This document shows positions 10,301 to 16,561 of a DNA stretch of 64,000 nt, in pieces. Both the position numbers and the translations under genes were made by a program. Under the pieces are notes generated by a model. That model saw only the letters and a list, made by a program, of their open reading frames with translations, did not search any database and was not told where the DNA came from. How positions within the stretch are numbered: the stretch's first letter is position 1; every line of letters starts with the position of its first letter. Source of the stretch: Bacteroidales bacterium (GTDB lineage: Bacteria > Bacteroidota > Bacteroidia > Bacteroidales > Lentimicrobiaceae); assembly GCA_016788045.1 (NCBI GenBank), contig JAEUTG010000023.1:1-64000 (forward strand). The letters run 5' to 3'.

Positions 10301-11589
10301 GGGTGCCTTCACTCAACTGGATTCGTTCTGGGGTGGTTACCGACCTGAACGACCCGACCAACAACGACTACAGTATGCCATCGAAACCTTTCGATCCGAA
10401 CGGTAACTATGAGAAAATAATTTCTGCTTCCTGGGGCCCCTACATTATGACTGCCTCAACGGAACAGGATGCCATTTATGCCCCGGCCTTCCGCAACATC
10501 TCGAAGGTATCGGCAAGTTTCTCAGATGTTGCCAGCATTGATGTAGTTATGACCTCCGACAAGAGTAAATGGACACGCTGCCCTGTGATTGAAATGTGTG
10601 CAGACAGAACCCTCTCTGAAAAGGGTGTTGAGCGTTTCAATATCCGGGCTGGTCAGTCTGTAGATAAAGACGGAAATGCAGCACCGGAAGGTTCAGGTCC
10701 GAGTGATGATCCGGACGATCCCAATTATATTGCTGAAACCGGGATGGGCTGGTTCCCGGGCTATGCCATCAATCTTGAAACCGGAGAAAGGCTGAACATT
10801 GTATTCGGTGAGAATTCATGGCTTGCCGGTGAAAACGGCAGGGATATGAAATTCAATCCGACCAGTAATTTCGCTACTGCCAACGAACTGGTGCTGGGTG
10901 GTATGCATTATTTGTATGTATTTGCCCATACTGAAGGGAAAGCCGTTGCTATTGCCAACATTCCTGCTTATGATGCCGGTAAGACGCTGCGCAACAATAT
11001 CCCTGTGACCCTCGGAGGAGGAACCCAGCGCGCTCTGGTTTATTCCAGCGCCATGTGGGTAACCATCCCGATGGCTGTTCCGGGTCAGGAGTGGCTGTCG
11101 AACGATGTGAAAGCCAGTATCCGCATCTCCAAGCCTTACAAACGGTACTACAGCTCAACGCACGACAGTACCCTGAAGGCCAACGATACCCAGAATAAAA
11201 ACTTCCCGATGTACAAGTTCTCAACGAGCAACATTGCCACTACCAGCAACAACATCGAGAAAGCCAAATCAGAACTTGACCTGATCACCGTGGTTCCGAA
11301 TCCTTACTATGGATACTCAAGTTACGAAACCAATCAGCTCGACAACCGGGTGAAGATTACCAACCTGCCACAGAAATGTACGGTGAGCATTTACTCTACC
11401 AATGGTTCACTGATCAGACAGTTTACCAAGGACGAGTCAGGTACTTCGATCGAATGGGATCTGAAGAATTATGCAGGAATTCCGATTGCCGGAGGTGTTT
11501 ACCTTATCCATGTGAAAGCCGACGGTGTGGGAGAGAAAATCGTGAAATGGTTTGGAACCCTCAGACCGATTGACCTGAACGCATTCTGA
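7309..11589 (+). CDS. Large secreted T9SS-type protein with atypical C-terminal tail
   Basis: 1426 residues with a signal peptide (about 1-24, ending PGYA). The body has no recognised enzymatic motif; it has many Gly/Asp/Tyr-rich stretches, including an Asp-rich calcium-binding-like loop at about 202-220 (DRGGDGNYDPYDGDYP). The last 100 residues resemble a T9SS type A sorting domain (VVPNPYYGYSSYE, DNRVKITNLP, CTVSIYSTNGSLIRQF, WDLKNYAGIPIAGGVYLIHV), but instead of ending at the usual basic strand they continue as KWFGTLRPIDLNAF. I recall this extended ending as recurrent in large Bacteroidota surface proteins. It lies 60 bases after the TonB receptor and 46 bases before the PorV-like gene, an arrangement that fits cargo plus dedicated outer-membrane partner. 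Export by T9SS is inferred, function unknown. Confidence 0.8.
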   Translation: MKNILRIPFVALLGILLSLPGYADYYKGATNKSENIVKATAAGCLPGAGFKYLEVNNVRTRINTGGDMWWDFEVSQYEIPKGSRKTSMFSAALWIGGIDVNDQLKLAALRYRQGPNVGNPGTGNDFWPGPLTIDGTAAISEAECAARDKLYPINRAQIDEYIAWWENPAAYPAYQIPADIINWPAHGDVTQKQSYYLAPFYDRGGDGNYDPYDGDYPYYDIANELCHSDTPTVEDEKGIVNGGLLSDQVIKGDATLWWVFNDKGNIHTETQGTPIGLEIRAQAFGFATNDEINNMTFYSYEIINRSTYRLTGTYFSQWVDTDLGFATDDYVGCDVDRGLGYSYNGKPKDGDGQFWAYGDNPPAIGVDFFQGPYMDPDGYDNPSFKGDGILGPSFDGDCSIVGLSGSMYTMTYGTEDNQKTGSFLVKSEAINGVNFGNGIADDERFGMRRFVYHNNSDAPGPYMQDPKYAPQYYNYLKGIWLDNTKMLYGGNGHISTGAYGPECDFMFPGDTDVCNWGTGGLPPNGDVYWTEEVAQNKEGDRRFMQSAGPFILEPGAVNYITVGIPWARAASGGPWASVKLLQVVDDKCQLLFDNCFAVVSGPNAPDLTIRELDKELIFYISNRKTNDAGNNFNESYKELDPAILAVANSTGYDFDPYYRFEGYQVFQLKNASVSVADIKDAELARLVYQCDVKNGVAQLVNHNFDQALNSSVPVEEVYGADLGLSHTFRLSEDAFTGQALVNHKQYYYLAIAYGYNEYMKYSADPGSQEDGIVGLGGQKKVYLAGRKNIKVYTSIPHKVVGTISPTAAFGDGVEITRLQGQGNGGNVLELSDESVDEILSKKPVDSLNVLGSEDYPIAYKPTYKQGKGPIDVRVIDPLNVRNTEYELAFDSLVPYYMPIGDDSTLMYKAAWKLTDINSGTVYRSDTTIAFRNQQLFPDLGISVTIGQVIDPGPYQVGINADDDPIYEIIAEDNGVLESSITFADSSRIWVAGVPDIDGVPSLNWIRSGVVTDLNDPTNNDYSMPSKPFDPNGNYEKIISASWGPYIMTASTEQDAIYAPAFRNISKVSASFSDVASIDVVMTSDKSKWTRCPVIEMCADRTLSEKGVERFNIRAGQSVDKDGNAAPEGSGPSDDPDDPNYIAETGMGWFPGYAINLETGERLNIVFGENSWLAGENGRDMKFNPTSNFATANELVLGGMHYLYVFAHTEGKAVAIANIPAYDAGKTLRNNIPVTLGGGTQRALVYSSAMWVTIPMAVPGQEWLSNDVKASIRISKPYKRYYSSTHDSTLKANDTQNKNFPMYKFSTSNIATTSNNIEKAKSELDLITVVPNPYYGYSSYETNQLDNRVKITNLPQKCTVSIYSTNGSLIRQFTKDESGTSIEWDLKNYAGIPIAGGVYLIHVKADGVGEKIVKWFGTLRPIDLNAF

Positions 11590-11635
11590 TGCCTGAAGTA
11601 AAGTATCTTTAATTTTAACTATCAAACAACAGCAT

Positions 11636-12694
11636 ATGAACAAGATCTTTAAATACTTCGCTGCTTTAATACTTACCGTAGCACTTACCCTGCCGGCAGC
11701 AAGGGTATTTGCCGGGAATAAAGACAGGACAGGACAGGCGGGAGCTTCAGAATTGCTCATCAACCCCTGGGCACGCAGCTCAGGATGGGGCGGTGTGAAT
11801 GTAGCCTGCGTTAAAGGGCTCGAGGGAATGTTTGCCAATATTGCCGGAACTGCCCATACCAAAGGAACAGAACTGATTTTCTCGCATACCCAATGGTTAC
11901 AGGGCAGCGAAATCGGTATCAATACCTTTGGTCTGACCCAGGCTGTCGGCAACAGCGGTGTACTCGGGCTGGGCATCATGTCGATGAGTTTCGGCGATAT
12001 CCCTATCACCACCGAAGACCTTCCCGACGGTGGTATCGGTAACTTCTCGCCTACTTACATGAACATCAACATTTCCTATGCCAAGGCTTTCTCGAGCAGT
12101 ATTTACGGGGGTATCAACATCAAGATCGTTTCTGAGGTTATCTCCGACGTAAGCGCTCAGGGTATTGCCATCGATGCCGGTATTCAGTATGTAACCGGCC
12201 CCCGGGAGAATATCCGTTTCGGCATCACCCTTCGCAACGTTGGTCCTACCATGCGCTTCAACGGCGACGGACTTTCGATCCGCAGCCTTCTGCCCGGACA
12301 GGAAAGCTATTTTACCCTGGAACAGCGTTCTGCAGACTTTGAATTGCCTACTCAGCTCGCTATGGGAGCTTCCTACGATTTCAAAATCGGAGAAATGCAC
12401 CGCCTTACCCTTGCCGGAAACTTCATTTCCAACTCGTTTACCAAAGATCAGTTTGTATTCGGCGCAGAATACGAACTTAAATCCTACCTGATGCTGAGGG
12501 GTGGTTATGCCTACGAAGAAGGAATCACCAGTGATACGGAACGAACCAGCGCCTTTACCGGCCCCAGTGCAGGCTTTACCGTTGCTGTGCCTCTCGACAA
12601 GGAAAAAGGTTCATCCATTGCCATCGACTACTCATACAGAGCTACCGATCCTTTCAACGGCACACACAGCATAGGAGCCAGATTCAATCTCTGA
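11636..12694 (+). CDS. PorV/PorQ family outer-membrane protein
   Basis: 352 residues with a signal peptide (about 1-26, ending RVFA). The N-terminal pattern after cleavage (GQAGASELLINPWARSSGWGGVNVA, then FANIAGTAHTKGTEL) is typical of the PorV/PorQ family of FadL-like 14-strand barrels, and the chain ends in a barrel-type strand (HSIGARFNL). PorV of the type IX system carries folded cargo from the translocon to the attachment complex at the cell surface; paralogues encoded beside a specific cargo gene are thought to serve that cargo. Here the neighbour upstream is a large protein with a T9SS-like C-terminus, so a dedicated shuttle role is plausible but inferred. The gene closes the TonB-cargo-PorV unit and is followed by a hairpin terminator. 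Confidence 0.85.
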   Translation: MNKIFKYFAALILTVALTLPAARVFAGNKDRTGQAGASELLINPWARSSGWGGVNVACVKGLEGMFANIAGTAHTKGTELIFSHTQWLQGSEIGINTFGLTQAVGNSGVLGLGIMSMSFGDIPITTEDLPDGGIGNFSPTYMNINISYAKAFSSSIYGGINIKIVSEVISDVSAQGIAIDAGIQYVTGPRENIRFGITLRNVGPTMRFNGDGLSIRSLLPGQESYFTLEQRSADFELPTQLAMGASYDFKIGEMHRLTLAGNFISNSFTKDQFVFGAEYELKSYLMLRGGYAYEEGITSDTERTSAFTGPSAGFTVAVPLDKEKGSSIAIDYSYRATDPFNGTHSIGARFNL

Positions 12695-12743
12695 TTGCTG
12701 CAAAACACTCTATAGGTAAATCCTATACCGGACATCATTTCTG

Positions 12744-12770
12744 AAAGGACCCTTTGATCAAGGGTCTTTT
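12744..12770 (+). terminator. Terminator after the TonB/PorV operon
   Basis: GGACCCTT and AAGGGTC form a stem around a TGATC loop, followed by TTTTCTTCTT. It lies 50 bases downstream of the PorV-like stop codon. Confidence 0.75.
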
Positions 12771-12810
12771 CTTCTTATTATCCAATTGCGAATAACCAAA
12801 GTTGTTGACT

Positions 12811-13272
12811 ATGTATTACACCTTAGAAGGGCTTAACAAACTCAAAGCCGAATTAGATCAGTTAATCAGTGTCGAAAGGCCTGCCATTTCACAGCAGATA
12901 GCTGAAGCCCGCGATAAAGGCGATCTCTCGGAGAATGCCGAATACGATGCCGCCAAAAACGCCCAGGGAATGCTTGAGCTCAAAATCTCCAAGCTGCAGG
13001 AAACCATCCGCAATGCCAAGATCATCGATGAAACAAAGCTCGATGTTTCCAAAGTCCTGATCCTTACCAAAGTAAAAATCCGGAACACCAAAAATAATGC
13101 TACCATGGTGTATGCCCTGGTACCCGAAAATGAAGCCGACCTGAAACAGGGAAAAATCTCGGTAAACTCCCCCATAGCCAAAGGATTGCTGGGAAAAACG
13201 GTTGGCGACAGCGTTGACATTCAGGTACCTGCCGGAAAAATGACCTTCGAGATTGTTGAAATCATGCGGTAA
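12811..13272 (+). CDS. greA: Transcription elongation factor GreA
   Basis: 153 residues from the ATG at 12811. The frame could start at a TTG nine bases earlier, but ATG with MYYTLEGLNKLKAEL matches the family's normal N-terminus. The N-terminal coiled coil (about 10-75) carries the tip motif DLSENAEYDAAK, with the two acidic residues that position magnesium in the RNA polymerase secondary channel; the C-terminal FKBP-like domain (about 80-150) has the usual SPIAKGLLGKTVGD and VPAG motifs. GreA stimulates transcript cleavage by backtracked RNA polymerase. The next gene, a HIT hydrolase, starts 17 bases downstream, so the two are likely co-transcribed, a pairing common in Bacteroidota. Confidence 0.97.
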   Translation: MYYTLEGLNKLKAELDQLISVERPAISQQIAEARDKGDLSENAEYDAAKNAQGMLELKISKLQETIRNAKIIDETKLDVSKVLILTKVKIRNTKNNATMVYALVPENEADLKQGKISVNSPIAKGLLGKTVGDSVDIQVPAGKMTFEIVEIMR

Positions 13273-13289
13273 CCCCAATACTTCACACC

Positions 13290-13685
13290 ATGGCAACCAT
13301 ATTTTCAAAAATCGTAAGCGGCGAGATCCCCTGCTACAAGGTGGCCGAGTCAGAAGACTTTCTCGCCTTTCTCGACATCAACCCCTTAGCCGAGGGCCAT
13401 ACCCTGGTGATCCCGAAAAAAGAGGTAGATTACATCTTCGACATTGAAGACCCGCTGTATGCTGACTATTTCGTGTTTGCCCGCAAGGTGGCCCGCGCCA
13501 TCGGCAATGTAGTTCCCTGCACCAAGGTGGGCATCGCGGTGATCGGCCTCGAAGTGGCCCACGCCCACATACACCTGATTCCCATCAATTCGGTGTACGA
13601 CATCGACTTCAGCAAACCCAAGCTAAAACTGAGCCCTGAGAAACTCCAGGAGATCGCCGGCCGCATCGGTGCAGCCATGGTTTAA
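13290..13685 (+). CDS. HIT family nucleotide-binding hydrolase
   Basis: 131 residues. The histidine-triad active site is visible as HAHIHLIP near residues 91-98, and the N-terminus FSKIVSGEIPCYKVAE with FLDINPLAEGHTLVIPK is the standard beta-sheet part of the family. HIT proteins hydrolyse nucleotide-phosphate derivatives such as AMP-lysine or dinucleoside polyphosphates; the physiological substrate here cannot be read. Two cysteines (CYK near 12; PCTK near 75) are present, but not in the four-Cys zinc arrangement of some HIT proteins. It lies 17 bases after greA and ends before a strong hairpin terminator, so it is the last gene of a two-gene unit. Confidence 0.95.
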   Translation: MATIFSKIVSGEIPCYKVAESEDFLAFLDINPLAEGHTLVIPKKEVDYIFDIEDPLYADYFVFARKVARAIGNVVPCTKVGIAVIGLEVAHAHIHLIPINSVYDIDFSKPKLKLSPEKLQEIAGRIGAAMV

Positions 13686-13703
13686 ACAACCCTGCTTCTC
13701 AGT

Positions 13704-13741
13704 AAAAGGCAGATGACTGGTCACCCGGCTTTCTGCCTTTT
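13704..13741 (+). terminator. Terminator after the greA-HIT unit
   Basis: A nine-base perfect stem, AAAAGGCAG with CTGCCTTTT, closes a 20-base loop, and further T residues follow. It lies 18 bases after the HIT stop codon. Confidence 0.7.
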
Positions 13742-13770
13742 GGTTTTTCAGGCAGATTGGGAGGAAGAGG

Positions 13771-13877
13771 TGAGCATCATTTGGGAAAAAGATAAGTATC
13801 GTCTGGTGAAAAGATAAGCATCATTCAGGGAAAAGATAAGCACCGTTTGAAGAAAAGATAAGCATCATTTGGGAAAA
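13771..13877. repeat. 22-bp imperfect tandem repeat array
   Basis: About 4.7 units of a 22-base sequence built on GAAAAGATAAGCATC followed by a variable ATTYRGG-like part. Units start with GATAAG at 13791, 13813, 13835 and 13857. Units differ by a few substitutions each and there are no spacers, so it is a minisatellite and not CRISPR. No open frame crosses it convincingly. Confidence 0.8.
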
Positions 13878-13897
13878 ACCCGGAAATCTGTTTTAAG

Positions 13898-14112
13898 AAT
13901 CATTATTGTCCGGTAAAGTAAAAGAAACCTTGACACCAAGAACCCCATCCCTAAGGCTTTCGGGTCACCAACCTGTCTGCCTGAGCATACAGGCAGGCCT
14001 GTCTGCTTGACACAGTCAGGCAGGAATCGCTCTAAATCAGAAAAATAAGTTGGTGATTTCCTGCCTGACTGCGTCAAGCAGACAGGCTGGTGATTTCGTG
14101 TGTTGGTGTCAA
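13898..14112 (+). mobile_element. MITE-like element, copy A, with TTGACACCAA ends and REP-like hairpins
   Basis: This 215-base segment shares its left edge (AATCATTATTGTCCGG), its GCTCTAAATCAGA(T/A)AAATAAG centre and its right edge (TTGGTGTCAA) with a second copy at 15361-15910. TTGACACCAA at 13930-13939 and TTGGTGTCAA at 14103-14112 are perfect inverted repeats. Inside are three hairpins of the CCTG(T/C)CTG...CAGGCAGG type at 13972-13997, 13998-14024 and, in the opposite orientation, 14060-14086. No transposase is encoded, so any movement would depend on an enzyme elsewhere. Confidence 0.6.
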
Positions 14113-14197
14113 AATGTAGTGAATTGAGTGAACACCAACCAAACATATGTTCATTTATATGGGAAATATGAACACTTTGGTAGCCTGCCGCAATAAA
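14113..14197. other. Intergenic spacer with short inverted repeat
   Basis: No gene. TGTTCAT at 14148-14154 and ATGAACA at 14168-14174 are perfect inverted repeats with a 13-base spacer; this could be a hairpin or a protein-binding site. Confidence 0.4.
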
Positions 14198-14353
14198 ACC
14201 TAACGACCGCGTGCATGACCAGTTGCGCTTACAAAGCGCTGACGTATCCGGTTACGATTACCTTGAGCGTTGAGTGGCGGTTGTTTCTGTTTTGTATGTT
14301 GATTCCGATGAGCAAACCACCGAACAGGCAATTGGTCATACACGCTGTTGGGT
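14198..14353. other. attC-like (integron recombination site-like) inverted repeat
   Basis: The segment begins with ACCTAAC (fits RYYYAAC, the R'' box) and ends with GTTGGGT (fits GTTRRRY, the R' box). Inside these, CGTGCATGACCAGTTGC at 14210-14226 is nearly the reverse complement of 14327-14344 (15 of 17 positions), with a few extra bases on the left arm, as expected for an attC stem with extrahelical bases; the central 100 bases are the variable loop. At 156 bases it is slightly longer than most attC sites. It lies 6 bases from the hepT stop, at the 3' end of the mntA-hepT unit, which is where a cassette's attC sits. No integrase or second attC is visible. Confidence 0.45.
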
Positions 14354-14359
14354 AAACTG

Positions 14360-14701
14360 CTATTGCTCCTTGATTAGATTCTCAACTTCGGTTTTTAGAT
14401 TGGGTAAATGATTAATCACTACACCCCATATATTCTCATCTGAAATAGAATCGTAACCATGGATTATTTGATTTCGAAGCCCAACAATTTTTCGGGCATT
14501 TTCAATCAGGAAATCAGGATCCACCTTTTAGATCCTATTCATGGCTTCTCCTATAATTTCCAAATTCCTTTCAATGGCCCTGCGAAGTATAACATCACTC
14601 TTATAATCCTTGAAATTTCTTTGTCGGTTAACAAAATACGAATCAACCTCCTCTATGGCTAGTTTAATGTCATATAGACATTTAAGCGCTCTTTCGTCCA
14701 T
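14360..14701 (-). pseudogene. hepT: HepT-like HEPN toxin interrupted by an in-frame stop
   Basis: Reading the minus strand from the ATG at 14701 gives MDERALKCLYDIKLAIEEVD and a HepT/DUF86 protein that would be 113 residues long, but codon 58 is TAA (bases 14528-14530). The frame continues without further stops and carries the family's HEPN ribonuclease motif after the stop: R76-N-Q-I-I-H81-G-Y83 (R-x4-H-x-Y). The first 57 residues alone lack this motif. The gene overlaps the 3' end of mntA by 20 bases, the usual arrangement of the pair. A single base change would restore the frame. It may be a true loss of toxin activity, or a sequencing error; a GTG at codon 60 could in principle restart translation. 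Confidence 0.85.
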
Positions 14702-14993
14702 AAATCAGTTTTTTGTCCCGATCGACGATCCTTCTGAATATTGGATTTCTGATTGCCTGATTCTCTACAATATCAACCGGACGGTTAAGTAGCTTCTCAA
14801 GCTCGTCTTTGAAGTCCATGTAGTTATCAAAATAATCCATTAAGTCAACCTCGCCAAACTGTATTAGCACATCAACATCACTAGAATCCGTAAATCTTTC
14901 AGTCAGAACGGAACCAAACAGATATAACTCTTTAACCTTGTGCTTTTCACAAAGCCCTGTTATTGCTTCTATGTTTTTATCTATCAGGTTCAT
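14682..14993 (-). CDS. mntA: MntA-like minimal nucleotidyltransferase antitoxin
   Basis: 103 residues. The nucleotidyltransferase signature G27-S28-x10-D39-V-D41 is present (FGSVLTERFTDSSDVDVLI), as in MntA antitoxins, which block their HepT ribonuclease partner by adding AMP units to a tyrosine near the HEPN motif. The length and the C-terminal LNRPVDIVENQAIRNPIFR fit the family. Its end overlaps the start of the interrupted hepT by 20 bases. With hepT broken, the antitoxin may be redundant. The pair sits in a repeat-rich island between an attC-like site and MITE-like elements, suggesting acquisition as a mobile module. Confidence 0.93.
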   Translation of the reverse strand: MNLIDKNIEAITGLCEKHKVKELYLFGSVLTERFTDSSDVDVLIQFGEVDLMDYFDNYMDFKDELEKLLNRPVDIVENQAIRNPIFRRIVDRDKKLIYGRKSA

Positions 14994-15360
14994 AAAGCAA
15001 ATATAGTAAATTTACATAAATAAGATGATGTCACTTTTAGGCATTGTAGCCAACGTGTTTATTACAACACTAACTTACCACTTTTCAGAAGATTATTCCC
15101 GGAAGATTTTAAAACTCAACCCTGCAACTCCGAAATCCGGATTGATGCCGGGATAGTGTTACTCATCATGCAAGATCATTGCATCAGCATCGTAAGCTCT
15201 TCCTGCTGTGCCTCTTAACAGAAATCATGCCGAGCATTTCTCCGCTGCTTTCCATATGTTCATAGCGGCTCTCAGCGGATTCTCAACGTCCTCTGCGGTT
15301 AAAAGAGACGCCTTCGATATAAAACCCCTGACCATCGGTCAGAAAAATCATAATAAAAGC
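14994..15360. other. Intergenic region upstream of mntA, no gene seen
   Basis: Contains dispersed low-information text (for example GCGGCTCTCAGCGGATTCTCAACG at about 15269-15292) that resembles short repeats near accessory genes in Bacteroidota. The only frames are short and without recognisable motifs. Confidence 0.5.
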
Positions 15361-15910
15361 AATCATTATTGTCCGGTTAAATTAAAAAGAAACCTTGACA
15401 CCAAAACCCCATCCCGGTAACTATCGGCACCGCTCAACCACCAGGGCTACCTGGCTGGCGAGACCCTGATGTTCGCGCGCGTCTTATTTTCTGACGCGTG
15501 TGAACGAATCCAATGTTTCTATGTGGTACAACGTGCTTCATTCGGAGATATCGTCATTTCTGCACCCATCGTGGAAGGTGGTTTCGTACTATCGGGCCAC
15601 AAACCTGTCTGCTTGACGCAGTCAGGCAGGCCTGTCTGCCTGAGCCTACAGGCAGGGATTGCTCTAAACCGATGTTCGCGCGCGTCTTATTTTCTGACGC
15701 GTGTGAACGAATCCAATGTTTCTATGTGGTACAACGTGCTTCATTCGGAGATATCGTTATTTCTACACCCATCGTGGAAGGTGGTTTCGTACTATCGGGC
15801 CACAAACCTGTCTGCTTGACGCAGTCAGGCAGGCCTGTTTGCCTGAGCATACAGGCAGGGATTGCTCTAAATCAGATAAATAAGTTGGTGGTTTTGTGTG
15901 TTGGTGTCAA
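15361..15910 (+). mobile_element. MITE-like element, copy B, enlarged by an internal duplication
   Basis: Same left edge (AATCATTATTGTCCGG at 15361), left inverted repeat TTGACACCAA (15395-15404) and right inverted repeat TTGGTGTCAA (15901-15910) as copy A. It is 550 bases long instead of 215 because it carries unrelated DNA and a 203-base tandem duplication (15468-15873). The REP-like hairpins occur twice as adjacent pairs (15604-15657 and 15807-15860), in the opposite order to copy A. Two short overlapping frames here are repeated by the duplication in shifted phase and are not credible genes. Confidence 0.6.
15468..15873. repeat. 203-bp direct tandem duplication
   Basis: Unit 1 is 15468-15670 and unit 2 is 15671-15873. 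They align without gaps at exactly 203 bases, with only a handful of substitutions (for example CATTTCTGCACC versus TATTTCTACACC), indicating a fairly recent duplication. Each unit starts GATGTTCGCGCGCGTC and ends with a pair of REP-like hairpins and GGGATTGCTCTAAA. Because 203 is not a multiple of three, no reading frame is preserved across both units. Confidence 0.9.
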
Positions 15911-16048
15911 GAAAAAGAAAGTAAGGTACCTGTTTTGAAAAACGGCTGTAATCCAGTATTAACAATCAGTTCAAAGAAAACCAGTTATTTTCCCCTGACA
16001 ACAGTGAAAAGTAATAAAAGGTTGAGAAAACCGTCCCGGACCCCCACC
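15911..16048. other. Spacer downstream of copy B, no gene seen
   Basis: Short intergenic stretch between the MITE-like copy B and the convergent end of the DUF6157 gene. No terminator-like hairpin was identified. Confidence 0.4.
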
Positions 16049-16459
16049 CTACCGCTTCGATTTCATCGCCCGGATAACCTTCAGCGAAGAATCCGACGAA
16101 AAGCGCTCATATTCTGCTGTTTCGCACCCGTAAATGGCAATTTTACCTTCCGCATTGCTGTGAACACCCCAGCCATACTGCTTCGTTAGTGGTGAGGCCC
16201 TGAAACAGGGCTGACCTTTGGAAAAATACTGAACCCTGGCATCGTCAAGGTCATGTTTTCCAATCTCCTTTTTCCAGGCAAATACCTGAAAAAGCACTTC
16301 ATCAGATGTGTATTTGTAAGGATTATCAAACAGGAGTTCAAACTGCATCTGCGCGATGCTTTTCGATTCTCCTTTTAAAGGGGGAACCTCTCCCCTCACT
16401 GCTTTGCTGTCATCAGCCACCTGAATAAAGGTGTTGCTGTAATTGGTGGTATGGTTCAT
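16049..16459 (-). CDS. DUF6157 family protein
   Basis: 136 residues from the ATG at 16459, where MNHTTNYSNTFIQVADDS matches the normal N-terminus of the family; an upstream ATG at 16486 would add nine residues and is less likely. Conserved stretches are EVPPLKGESKSIAQMQFELL, NPYKYTSDEVLFQVFAWKK and SKGQPCFRASPLTKQYGWG, followed by HSNAEGKIAIYG and a C-terminal LKVIRAMKSKR. The family is widespread as single soluble proteins of unknown function. There are no catalytic motifs that I can name. The gene is alone, 102 bases downstream of the esterase gene on the same strand. Confidence 0.85.
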   Translation of the reverse strand: MNHTTNYSNTFIQVADDSKAVRGEVPPLKGESKSIAQMQFELLFDNPYKYTSDEVLFQVFAWKKEIGKHDLDDARVQYFSKGQPCFRASPLTKQYGWGVHSNAEGKIAIYGCETAEYERFSSDSSLKVIRAMKSKR

Positions 16460-16561
16460 GATTGTTTTGGTCTTGCTGAGTGTCATTGCCTGAGTTTCGC
16501 CAGACGCAGGGCTATGGTCAGATCTCCCTGCGTACCTGCTGATGCAGGCTTAAATACCGGT

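Noticed and set aside
3547..12694. Classical SusC/SusD polysaccharide utilisation locus
   Set aside because: No SusD-like lipoprotein or glycoside hydrolase is next to the TonB receptor; the neighbours are a T9SS-like cargo and a PorV-like protein.
12802..12810. TTG start for greA nine bases upstream
   Set aside because: ATG at 12811 matches the usual GreA N-terminus; the extra three residues are not expected.
13771..13877. Possible CRISPR array
   Set aside because: Units are contiguous with no spacers, are only 22 bases and degenerate, and no cas genes are present.
14198..14353. Simple transcription terminator of hepT
   Set aside because: The arms are 100 bases apart with no T tract, and the outer boxes fit attC consensus better than a terminator.
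15469..15938. Overlapping plus-strand frames of 116 and 141 codons with internally repeated protein text
   Set aside because: The repetition comes from the 203-bp DNA duplication read in different phases; the frames run through REP-like hairpins and have no family features.
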